Of a DNA stretch of 64,000 nt, positions 1-10,678 are shown piece after piece; the first letter of the stretch is position 1; the number at the start of each line of letters is the position of its first letter. The stretch spans positions 124,001 to 188,000 of the forward strand of contig JAACJM010000010.1 of NCBI GenBank assembly GCA_013368315.1, in the 5' to 3' direction. The notes beneath the pieces are model-generated. The model was not told the origin of the DNA and made no database searches. It saw nothing but the letters and a program-made list of their open reading frames with translations. Source of the stretch: Tetrapyrgos nigripes. Its lineage: Eukaryota; Basidiomycota; Agaricomycetes; Agaricales; Campanellaceae. A program made the translations under genes and the position numbers.

Positions 1-2349
1 TTGAAGCGGCCAGTTCCTCGACCTCTACCAACGCCATGTCTCTTTGTGCCTTGAGCTTGGATAAATCACGCTCAAGCCCAGATAAATTGTCATTCAGGTC
101 CTTCGTCATTTGTTGCCGGAGTTCCTGCTTCTTGGAGTCACCAGTGAGAGCGGTGAGTCGGGCTGCCTGTCCAGATAACAAGACCCTCAACCTCGTCACC
201 TCAGCTTCTGCGTCTCTCCTTGCCTTCAGTTCACGGTCGTACTCAGTCTGTGCAACAGTTAACCCTTCGATATATTGCCTACTAGCCCTCTGAGGATTCA
301 AATAGTAAGCATTTGCGGCTTGATAAAAATAGATATAAAGCTTACCTTCATTCCATCGAGAGATCCTCTCAATTCTGAAGTTTCCGCCTTCCTGACTGCC
401 ATAGCCTCTACAATAGCCTCTACAAACCCACGATCCAGTTTGAGCTGCTGAGCGCCCCTTTCTTTAGCATCTCTCATGACTTCCTGAAGACGGGAGAAGA
501 CCAAATCCGGTGATGTATCCGTCTTTGCGGCCTTACTCGTTCCGTTTACGGGAGGGGTCAAGGTGATTTGCGCGATCGGCGTCACTAGATCATCCGAAGA
601 CCCATTTCGACTGTCGGAAGCAGCTCGGCCGCGCGTCGTCTGTCTCGAGGTAGCTTCTGCTTCGCGACCCAACGTGCGTAGTGATTTGACCGACGAGCTC
701 CTATCAAGCTTTCCCGACTCGTAATCATCCGCTGAATGACCATTCAATTGAACTGAAGCAGCAGTTGGAGGAGGAGTGTTGGGCACGTCTGCTTCTTCAT
801 CTATCCGCTTCGGCTTGTGTTCCTGCTTGTCGGTAGCGTTTGCCAAAGTCTCCAGATTCTTTAGTGAATGACCTCCTACAGAACTGAACAAGTCGGAAAA
901 GTCAGCTGTATTGAGGGAGAAGCGAATTGGTGGTAGAGCGGGTGCTATGAATGTAGCTCGAGATGTCCGCCGCTCAACGGGAGACGACTCGGATGCGTCA
1001 GATTCGAGTGCAGTTGTGGACAGGGCCGACGAGTCTAGACGCTCGTTTTCACTGTCAGAAGGTAATGTTATGGGAGGAGGAGGGGGCGCCCTGTCTTTGG
1101 AAGGAGGCAACGGAGGTATAGAGCCCTCGGACGAGTCACGATAGTGATTGATGATACCGTGTTGGTCATCATCATCACTTTCATCAGTAGCACTCTCGAC
1201 ACTCTGAGGCACGTCTGCTCTAGACATTGGACGAGACCTGCTCGCAGGACTCGGTGACCGTGGGGTACGTGGGTGATCGATACTGAGCGTACTGGAAGAT
1301 CCCGGGCGGTTTATGTTGGGTGAAGAGGGTCTCATAACAATTGTCTGGTCTTCAGCACCTGCGGAGACCTTACGAAGGCGTTGCGAATGGAGTGATCCGT
1401 TTGAAATGGGTCGCGAAGTCGAGAAATAGTCCCGCAGGGGAGAATCGACGCCATTCTGTGCAGGAGGCGTTGGAGATGGAGTGGAAGAAGCTAGTTTTAT
1501 GGATTCGGGGGTAAGTGTTGGTGACGACCGGCCGCTTATGGGCTCAGAGAGATGTAATGAAAGACCGGGATTGATAGAACGACGCTTGTCTCGTTTCGAA
1601 GTGACACTGAGTTGGTCTGAAGGGGGTATCTCGGAATCGGGAATAGGGTAAGAATGATTCCTGTTTAGCGGTGGCGGCCGTGGGGTCTGATGGTGATCCA
1701 CAGAAGAGGTGCGCGGGGGAGGATGGAATACAGGAGCTCGTTCAGAGGGTTGTTCATCAGCTGGCGGTGCGACAGTGAACACCAAATTTTTGGAAGGGGT
1801 GGAAGGGTGTTCACGGCTTGACTGGCTCGAATTCGCTGACGCAGCGGCGGCGGCAGCAGCCTTCTCCTTTTCCCGTTTTCTCTGAGTATGTCTCCTCATC
1901 TTTATCATCCGCTCATTATGGCAGTCCATGCAATACATGCCCTGACTTGTTTTTGCATACACAAGTTCATCAATGCGATTCTTGCAGACTTTGCAGCGGA
2001 AACAATGGGCATGATATGAATCTTCGCCCGACATGATGGCCTCGTCGAGAATAGGAAGGTGACAAACATTGCACGAGTACGAGCAGTCTGCACATATTGG
2101 AGAGCCGTCGGAGAGAAGGAGTAGATTTGTATCTGCGGTGACTTTGTTGGCGCACTTGGCGCATTTAAAGCAATCGACATGGAAGAGCGATTGGCTGCGA
2201 AAAAGGGTAGATGAGGAGCGCTGGGGAGAATGAGAAGAGAGAGACACGCACCCGAATGCGACGACGAGGCCGCCCTGGTCTGACACGGCAGAAAGCTTAC
2301 ATCCTGGACAAATCTGGTCGGGATTGAGAGGGAGAGAGTTTGTGTCCAT
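1..2349 (-). CDS. LIM-domain Rho GTPase-activating protein (Rga1-like), partial
   Basis: The reading frame starts at the ATG at 2349 and runs off the left edge, so the C-terminus is missing. Two LIM zinc-binding modules are visible, at about residues 14-66 and 71-122, with regular CxxC and HxxC spacing. A long Ser/Pro-rich disordered region follows, then a coiled coil encoded by 1-289. An intron at 2195-2251 is supported because its removal restores the LIM spacing (VVAFG joins QSLFHVDC). A second intron is at 290-345. Paired LIM domains, a disordered linker and a coiled coil match fungal Rga1-type GAPs for Cdc42/Rho, which act in polarity. The RhoGAP domain itself would lie outside the window, so the GAP assignment is inferred from architecture. 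The start codon is 63 bp from the divergent Kti12 start. Confidence 0.8.
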
Positions 2350-2412
2350 ACGCGTTGTGGTTGTGGTCGTTAACGACCTAAAGTAAGAGGGGTAACTCAG
2401 CTTAGCTAACCA
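2350..2412. promoter_or_regulatory. 63-bp shared divergent promoter
   Basis: This is all the DNA between the start codons of the leftward LIM/RhoGAP gene and the rightward Kti12 gene. Both 5' UTRs and both core promoters must fit here or inside the opposite gene. No clear TATA box is seen. Confidence 0.6.
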
Positions 2413-3412
2413 ATGGCGCTCGTTACCTTCACCGGCTATCCCGCTTCTGCAAAATCTACCCGTGCTGCCCAGCTTCACACTTATCTCGCTGCAAAGCACA
2501 ACAACGTCCAGCTTCTCTCAGACCATTCCCTCAACATCAGTCGCAATGTCTACAGCGACAGTCGCGAAGAAAAGGCAGCTAGAGGCACTCTGTTTGCCGC
2601 CATGCAGCGGCTCATGTCTCCCAACACTATCCTCATAGTGGATGCTCCAAACTATATCAAGGGCTTTCGCTACCAGATGTACTGTGCCGCTCGTGAGCTA
2701 AAACTACGTGTCTGTACTGTGAGTGAGTATGTCTTGCGTGCTTCTGAGCGCTATCTAAATGTAGTCAGATCTACGTCGTCGCAAAAGAAGAGCAATGCCG
2801 TGAATGGAATGCTGCTCGCCAAGAAGGCGAACGATATCCCGATGAGACGTAAGCACTCGATTCAGATCTGTATATACTCGACTGAGCATAAACAGATTAG
2901 AAAATCTCATCCAACGGTATGAAGAGCCATCATCGATGGTTCGCTGGGACTCCCCGCTGTTCACCGTCTTGTGGTCCGACGATCAAATGCCGTTTGAGGC
3001 AATCTGGGAGGCCGTCAGTGAAGGCAAAATTAAACCGCCAAATTCTGGTACTGTCGCGGTAAGCCTAGACCTCATTACTCATCTATAATTGGTCCCTAAA
3101 AACCTCTGAAAGGTATCCAAAGCCCCTACAGACGCTCTCCTGACTCTCGAAAAAACTGCCCTCTCGATCATCACCGAGCTCATGAGTCTGCAGGATGGAT
3201 ATGGGGGCACCGTGAATCTGTCTGGGAATAACATACAACTGCCGCCGCGACGCCTGACGCTCTCTGAACTGCACCGTCTCAAACGTCAGTTTGTGCAAGT
3301 TCACAAAAAGGCGATCACCTTAGGCACAATAGAAAAGGGATCGGTTGAATGGGACGCAAGCAGTGTCGCTCATAAGTTTGCTGTGTATCTCGAGGAGCAT
3401 CTTAAACATTGA
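2413..3412 (+). CDS. KTI12: Kti12-like Elongator-associated P-loop protein
   Basis: The gene has four exons: 2413-2718, 2769-2848, 2896-3058 and 3113-3412, giving 282 residues, a normal Kti12 length. Kti12 is a P-loop ATPase that binds Elongator and is needed for wobble-uridine tRNA modification. Family hallmarks seen are the N-terminal LVTFTGYP, IYVVAKEEQCREWN after the first intron, the central RWDSPLF and a basic C-terminal helix. The P-loop is odd: it reads GYPASAKS, with alanine (GCA) where the Walker A motif has glycine before the lysine. All splice junctions keep frame and use normal GT-AG ends. It is divergent from the LIM/RhoGAP gene and followed 63 bp later by the next rightward gene. 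Confidence 0.93.
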
Positions 3413-3474
3413 CCTTATAAAAATCTGCTCCTCTCTACCTTTCATCTTTCCTTCTTTCTCAACACATCCTTCCC

Positions 3475-5396
3475 ATGGATCAGTATACTACACCATCCGT
3501 CGTAACACGCAAGCACGTACCAGTTGACTTCGATGGTTCAAATGTCTACCAACCTCCCCAACAATGGATAAGTCATACCCGTGTAGGCTCACCTACGCAT
3601 GAAGCGGCTCATTCCTTCTCGTCTCCATCTTCTGCTTGCCTTGTCTCCAGATTTAGTACATCCTCTACTCTCCGACTTGCGTCCAAGCGGAAAATGCTCT
3701 GCGAAAGTTCCCCTTTCGACGAAACTGCTCTCCCAACCGTTCCTGAACTCGAGTATGCTGCTTCTTTATGTGTCAAATCTGAACGAGGCTTGGCTGTTCC
3801 ATTCGGTTCTTTGTTCAGAGACAATAAAACCATTGTTTGCTTCATTCGCCACTTTCTGTCAGTGTTTCCCTGTCTTCTTCTTTTTTTTTCCCCGCTCGAT
3901 CTTTATTTACTCTCTATTTTCCAGGTGTCCCTTATGTCAAGACTACGTGTTTTCCATATCGCGCAACGTTTCGCCTAAAGTTCTAGCTCAAAAGGGTGTA
4001 AATCTGGTCATTATCAGCAATGGGTCTTACTCCATGATCAAGTCGTACAGAAGTGAGTGTTACTTTTTTAGTCATACCGTTATCCATCCTCAACGCGATC
4101 CCAGGAATCTTCCGCACCCCCTTCTCAGTCTACACGGACTCCACCCATGCAGTCTACAACGCACTCGGCATGACACTGCAAACCACCGAGGCTGGTCCTA
4201 GCAGGCCTGAATATGTCCAGCATGGTATGGTCAGTGGGATAGGAATGGTGCTTGCACATGCAGTCAAAGCCCGTATGCCTATTTGGAAAGCAGGGGGCGA
4301 TATCGGTCAGCTCGGCGGAGAATTCGTACTAGGCCCAGGCCTTCAATGCTCCTTTGCGCACCGCATGCGTTACACTCGATCGCACGTCCCTATCCTTCAA
4401 GTCGTAAAGGCGGCCGGAATAGACATGTACAATCCCCTGCTCCAGCTTTCTGGCCCCTCTACTTCTTCGGCCGTGGCATCGGTTGAAGACGGTGCTCATA
4501 TACAACTGAATGCCTCTGCGGGTACAACTGGTATCAGTTTTCTCGGCGTCGCTCTCGGTATGTCTCTGGATGCTGAAAAGAAGTGGATGCGTGATTCTCC
4601 GCGTCATCTGGCTTCTATACATGCACGTAGACTGGAGAGACGTGGCGCGGGGTGGATAGCATCAACCCACGTCCCAAGCGAGAATACGCATGGACTCGCC
4701 AGTACAGAAGAGGGCGTCCCCGAGACATTACCTTCGAGAACAAGCTGCGGTTCCTCAACTGGGGCCTGCTCTCCCTCGGTTCATTCCATTCTTGCGATGG
4801 AAGAAGAAGAGTACGAAGATGTGGAAGACCTTCAGCTTCATTCTTGGCAGGATGATGACATCGAGGTCCAAACGCCTACGATTATAGGACATTTTGATGA
4901 CACATGGTTGGATAATACCCACGGCGAAGAGCTTGTGGTTCAGCTACAGACACCCAAGAGTGCAAGGTCTTCCGACGGCTGTTATTATTCCGAAGATACT
5001 TACACTGACGACACTTACACCGACGACTCACATAACGACGGTCTCAGTGCAAAGGTCTATCCCTTCCTTCTACCCGATACAACCCACTTTCCTCCTTCAC
5101 CTGGATCATTCACCACTGCCTTTGAGTCTCTTGCGGTTATTCCAGAGAGCGTGTCAGAAAATACCCACACCGATGACCCGTCTGAAGATTTCGATACCGC
5201 CTTGTCAGATTGCAATGACCTGTCCTCCGATACCACCTCCTTGTCAGATTTCCCTACACCACCCAGCAAACCTTTCCTTGACACTCTCATTGATACACAC
5301 CATCTGAATTGGGGTAACTCCTTCCGTTTGCAAGAGCTTAGACGTTTGAATGAAATGCGGATAGTAGACCTTCCACGTTTGTCACCCACTCTATAG
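3475..5396 (+). CDS. AhpC/TSA-like (PRXL2/AAED1-type) thioredoxin-fold protein
   Basis: Three exons (3475-3857, 3925-4052, 4105-5396) encode 600 residues. The core, about residues 95-300, is the fungal AhpC/TSA antioxidant-enzyme domain. It shows CFIRHFLCPLCQDYV with a CxxC pair, then VIISNGSYSMIKSY, YTDSTHAVYNALGMT and LGGEFVLGPG. In many relatives the CxxC motif is preceded by Trp; here splicing gives Leu. The last 280 residues are acidic, Ser/Thr-rich and low in complexity, with repeats such as DTYTDD. They look like a disordered tail that could bind or regulate. Peroxide or disulfide reduction is a family-level inference; no substrate can be read from the sequence. It converges on BTA1. 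Confidence 0.8.
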
Positions 5397-5876
5397 CATT
5401 TCCATTGTAGACCGGCTGGATGTTCTGGTCTATAGGTATTGGCAGCTAGCATGGCATGATTCTCATGACATTACAGCACTATTTACTTGTACATTCCGTA
5501 ACTCAGTATATCTGTCTGTCTTCTTGGATGGATTGTGTCGACGTCTTTATGTCGCGTCAAAAATCAAGCTCACCAAATTTTAAAATTAACCGTGTATTGA
5601 GAGTTCGCCATTGGTTGGCCACGGCGACAAAAACAGTCTTAACTCCGGATGTTGCTCTATGCTGTCCTGGCAAAATCTGCCGTTGGTTGCGTTTATCTAG
5701 TCATCTATGTATCCAGAAATGTTACTACAAAGGTGCCACTTTTGCGCCGCAAACCGGCTCTGCATCCCGTTAACTCGTTAAAAAGTTGAACAAACCTCAA
5801 CAACGTTCATCGCTGCCGCACACATGCGCAATACATGAGAGGCTAATACTAAACCTTCTCTTGCGTGCAATTCTGA
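5397..5876. other. Intergenic, convergent 3' flanks
   Basis: This 480-bp stretch lies between two convergent genes. It presumably holds both 3' UTRs. Short open frames are present but resemble no protein I know. No repeat or RNA gene was seen. Confidence 0.5.
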
Positions 5877-8800
5877 TTACAATTTTACAGCCTTCCAGAA
5901 GGATGCGTACCTGAATAGCTGTCAGTCTTTGACGCAGTAGCAAAAACCAAACAGACAGAACGTACATGTTGACCCTGTCCAGGGCATCCCCAGGTCCACG
6001 TCTAACACCTAATGGGACCACCTTAAACCCACACCTCTCAAAGACCTCGTTGTACGAAGGCAGCTTCCCTGCTGAACGCCAAAAGACCATACCTCCACGG
6101 GAAAGTACTCGAGAGAATTCTTTAACCTCGTCGTCTACATCCTTTGATCCTGGCGCGAACCAGTCCAAATGGTCCATGATAATTGCACGGGTAAGTGACC
6201 ATGAAGGAAGACCTCGGAGAACGCTATGAAAGAAAAAAGTTGCATGAGAAGAAAAAAACAGTTCTGGAAGTGACTATGAGGAAGAAAATACCCACTTGTA
6301 TATAGAATCCGTATGAAGCCGGAAAGTATCCAATTCCATGGCATTGTTAGCCTTGAGCTTTTCAAATCCGGTCCGAGTGAGGTAGCTTGGACATGAGGAG
6401 GGACTGTAGTGACCCAGTAAAGCCTAATAAAGAAAGACTAAATTCTTCGGATATAGCACGGAAGCACGGTACGAACCAGTTGATAGAAGTAGTTATCATT
6501 CTTGAGGAGATAAGTCGCCAGGAGAGGGTCCAGCGTGTCTCTCACGTACTCGTACATGGTACCTGCCCAGAAACGTTCAACCTTGAAGGAAGCACTATGA
6601 TACGCGTCCTCGAAGCCTTACCTTCATTGAGAAGCATCCTCCTTTGATTCAAAGGCACGCCCAGAGCATTCCAACAGAACACGGGATTACCGAGCAACGC
6701 AATCACAACCGGGTTCAGAAGGACTGGCCTAATCTTTGTCTTCCAAATTTCAGTCTGTTCCTTCAAGGTGTTGCAAGAACACAGATGTTCCACGTCCTGC
6801 GTAACCCCGGCCAACCCAAAGACGAATTGGGCGAGGCGTAAAGCCCAACCACTGTATCCATGCAGGTAGAAGGACGATGAGAAAGAGTTTACATTGATTC
6901 TCCAAAACTGGTAAGCACTGGAAGAGAGATGCGGAGCGATCTTGGTGTCTAAGAGTTGTCGGAAGTTGGAGTGCTGTCCTTTACCGAACAGAGCGAAAAA
7001 GTCATCAAATTCGAGACTACGGATGCAAGCCAATTTGAGTTCTAAAAGGTGTCCTTGACTGTGTGGTAGATTTGGCCGCGTCAGTTTCGTAGTGCACTTG
7101 GTGTATTTGTGTCACATACCAAGGGTTCATGTCGACACAGTGGATCTAGCAGACATCATTTAGCGTCAATTCTTGGATAGAACAGTACAACTCACTCTAC
7201 GAGGTGACGACGCAATAGCATAATGCAACGCATTATCGCCAGCAGAAGTGATAACGAACATTGAATCCGCAGCACCAAGCTTGAGGTACTTCATGTCAAC
7301 GACGGGGTCTTCCTGTAGGAGGTGTTAGTAGTGTGAAGACTACGAAATTCTCAGCTTACCCAAGTAAACGAATAGATAAACGTTCTAAACTCCTTGTGTA
7401 CAGGTTGCTGATAGTAAGGGAGTCTCCAAGGCTGATGATATTGGAGATGAATAACTCTCTTTTGCAAGTCAAGCAGAGGAGACTGACCTTGTTGATGTGA
7501 TAATGGAACGAGCTCAGAGGAGGAGTCACATTGATGATCACCTCTCCCGGCTTGTTCGTCTCTTCCTTCAAATAAGCCTCTCCAAGGTCTAGTGGAGGAA
7601 CAGTCTCCGTTTCTTTAATGAGAGTCAACGAACTGGGGGAAGTATTCCCGACTGTATTCCCTCCCTCAACTTCAAAGGCATGTAAATTGCGAGAGACATC
7701 GGCAGCACGAGGTCGTCCAAGCCAGATATAGTAGGGACTAATTAGGCTCAATATGTGAGATGACAAAACTTCCTCCAAAGGTGGATCACTCACATTCTGA
7801 CAATGAACGGCAGCACGAAACGATTACGACCGTTATAACTCTTGATCTATACCCCACAATCAATCGTCAAGGGGCCAAAGTCTAAAATGAACGAAAATCG
7901 CCTCACCGTTCCGAAACGATATTCCAGGTACGATCGCCTAGCAGGTCCCAGAGACACCTAATACAGTCGGAATCAATTCCCGAAGATCTTACCATAAAGA
8001 GTATCACAGCAGCAAGCACGCACGTTGTCAAAGTCAAACCATATCTGCCAAAACCACCTAGACAGCCATCCACATTCCTTGCTTTCACCTCCGATAGCTT
8101 TCTCGTGCAAGGAAGACTGTTTTCCAGAAGTGTAAAAGTCAACAACGCCGAGCAAACCATGTTGAGGGTCCAAGACATGGTCGATTCTATCCAAAAGGGT
8201 ATAGAAGCTGGGGATCTGAGATGACATCAGAGAGGCAAAAATGAGAGAAGAGATGCTCAAGAACACACCATGGAAAGTGAATAGCTCATCGTAACAAAAC
8301 CAACACTCCCTTTAGCATCGTTTGATTCAGACCACTCGGGCAAAACAAAGTCGGACGCGTCCTGACAGAGGATGGTAACGTTGGACCATCCTCTTTTCGC
8401 AAAACGTTTTCTGGCGACATTGAGGAGGGGCTGGCAAAGATCAATGAGATATACGGCATCAAACTCGGCGATGGGGAAGAATTCATCCATTAGCTCGATG
8501 TTATGACCTAAGACCTTGATGCGTTAGTCTCAAGGAACATGGAGGTATACAGAACAGACCTGTCCCTCCCCCAATGTCAACCCAGATGAGACGCTTGCCT
8601 GGACAGGAAGCACGGAGTTGTTTGAGATGGCCAGCAGAGAGATTCAGCATCGTTTTCCTTCCGCGAAGGAGACCTCGACGCGTGGTATCGTACACGTCGG
8701 CCTGTCCCTCATAAAACTGAATGGACAATATGGGTCAGGATGAAAAGATTGCAGTGAGAGGAAAATGAAAGAGACCTTGTCGAGACGCGCTTTTTGCTGG

Positions 8801-8952
8801 CTGCCGTGCTCCCCGATGGGACGCACAAAACAGTACCAGATAAACTTGAGCTGGGGTGTGAGACCATAGATGGCCAGCCAAAGTATACAAGTGGTGAGCA
8901 CGACAGCTGCTGCGAGCTGAAAGGGGTGATAGACCATAGCCAAGGGAAACAT
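5877..8952 (-). CDS. BTA1: Betaine-lipid (DGTS) synthase
   Basis: About 15 exons encode roughly 750-780 residues. BTA1 makes diacylglyceryl-trimethylhomoserine from diacylglycerol and S-adenosylmethionine. The N-terminus has one or two hydrophobic segments (MFPLAMVYHPFQLAAAVV). A BtaB-like methyltransferase domain follows, with FYEGQADVYD, the SAM loop VDIGGGTG, VYLIDLC and CQDAS. The second half is the BtaA-like 3-amino-3-carboxypropyl transferase, with FIYSFTWEDP, ITSAGDNALHYA, VDMNPCQ, the long SSAYQFW/LHGYSGWALRL block, NPVFCWNALGVP, MDHLDWF and ALDRVNMYASFW. This BtaB-then-BtaA order is the fungal one. Fourteen introns were placed by restoring these motifs; the last uses GTACGT and rejoins the final Met-Tyr. 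The enzyme should sit at the ER. Start is the only good ATG before the hydrophobic segment. Confidence 0.93.
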
Positions 8953-9170
8953 GGCTAGGATGGAGAATCGAATTTCATCTCATCTGAAAATATAGGTTTA
9001 GCAAGCAACCAATCACAGTCTGCGACGCAGACAAAGAGCTAGAATAGCACGTTGGTCCATTCGCAAAGCCCCCTGAATCGCGGATGAAAAGTAGGTGAAT
9101 GCACGTTCGAGCCTTCGGGAAATCATACTATCATACAAATCTACACCAAAACGTACAGGCGGATTTTTAA

Positions 9171-10505
9171 CTAATCTTCTTCAAACCCGTTCTCAAATAG
9201 ATAATTTGCCGCTAGCTCCTCGTTCTTGTCACAAGCGAAATAGGCTTCTATCACTCTTTGCCGAGGAAATCCGAGTGCTTCGAGCTGAAAAACAGAGGGT
9301 TAAGTTTGTTCAGGGCCGATATGTCAAGATACTTACTCTTTCAATGGCAGCTCTTTCTTCAGGTGAGACGCTGATGACCTGTGTGCCAGGAGGCACACCT
9401 TCGCCATCCTCATCTCCAGCTGCGCCAAGAAGCTGCATGAGCATGTCAGGATTTGACGCGAGAGCCTGGGCGAGCTGTGGGTTCTGTTGTGCGAGCTGGT
9501 GCATGACAAGCTGAAGAGACTCCGGATTTTGAGCGATGAGGTCGCGGATTTGGCGCATTTGCGGCGTGTCGGACAGAGCACCGAGATCGAGACCCGAACC
9601 GGCACCACCGAGACCAGCACCTGGTTGGTGTTGCTGCTGCTGCTGCTGTTGAGCAAGCTGGAAGAGATTCTGGGGTTGATTGGGAGGTGGAACAGCGGCA
9701 GCAGGTGCTGCAGGTGCAGCTTGAGCCGGTTGAGCTGGAGTAGATTGGGCAGCAGGAGCAGCAGGAGAACGGGGTGCGGGTGCCGCCTCGGCTTCAAGGT
9801 GAGCAGGAATTCCCTAAGGGATGGTCAGTATGGGATGATCGGGGGACCGGAACAATATGACAGACATTCATTAGATACTCGACAGCGCGATCGGGGTTGT
9901 TGAAGCTGGCGCGAAGTGCGCGTACGACTTGGTCACGGGGAAAGCCCATGTCGACCATGCTATTGATTGTGGTCTGGAGGGCATCACCAGTGAGAAACGA
10001 GCTCGAGTCTCCAAAGGGTGCCGGAGTAGATTCGGTAGCAGGAGCTACTGGAGCCACTGGAGCCACTGGAGCTACTGGAGCTGCAGCAGGAGCATCTGAA
10101 GCTAGTGCCGGTGTTGAGGACGCAGGAGTCTCTGCGGCAGGGGCGGCAACAGGAGGCGGAGCGGGTACGGGACTCGGTGTGGGTTTAGGCTGACTTTGGA
10201 TTAGCAATGAATTGACGGTGGGTTGGAAGCACACACCTTTGAGACCATGAGCACCAAAAAGTCCTTCTCCTTGAACTGCACACCCTCCAAGGTCTTATCG
10301 TCTGTGAGGATCTTTCCAGCATAAATGACCTTTTGCGAAGCGACGGGGTGATTCTGAGCTGCTTCTATCTTTGCCTTGATAACGCCTATGGTTTCGCTTG
10401 ATTCGGCCTCGACCTGCAGAAGATGAGCATGGATGTGTAGTGCAGATGTTGAGAAATGCGCACCGTAAATATCTTTTGTTGGGTTGTCTTGACGGTAATC
10501 TTCAT
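9171..10505 (-). CDS. RAD23: Rad23-type ubiquitin receptor / NER factor
   Basis: Five exons. Rad23 shuttles ubiquitylated proteins to the proteasome and stabilises the XPC/Rad4 damage sensor. Domains in order: an N-terminal ubiquitin-like domain ([15 protein letters not shown], then KIEAAQNHP and [15 protein letters not shown]), a Pro/Ala linker with VAP tandem repeats, UBA1 ([19 protein letters not shown]), a Gln-rich linker, the XPC-binding STI1-like segment ([26 protein letters not shown]) and UBA2 ending NGFEED. The intron donors GTGCGC, GTGTGT, GTCTGT and GTAAGT all keep the frame. It shares a 173-bp divergent promoter with the leucine-rich-repeat gene. Confidence 0.95.
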
Positions 10506-10678
10506 GGCGGGCGGCGGTGTCGGGAACGGCAGCGATGTGGAAGATGGAGTGAAAGTGGCTGAGTACGCGCGTCGGGGTTAATCAGACACGTGACGACCTC
10601 AAGACCCGGCTTTGAAGTAGTGCTTAAGAATCGCTCATCGTGCCACAGACATTCCCGGAGGCGATTCGTCGCACCCAC

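Noticed and set aside
911..1144. Plus-strand frame rich in Arg and Gly inside the LIM/RhoGAP gene
   Set aside because: It is the antisense shadow of the Ser/Pro-rich coding region.
10640..10678. Longer N-terminus for the LRR protein from a GTG
   Set aside because: Eukaryotic starts at GTG are rare and the ATG at 10679 begins the conserved-looking region.
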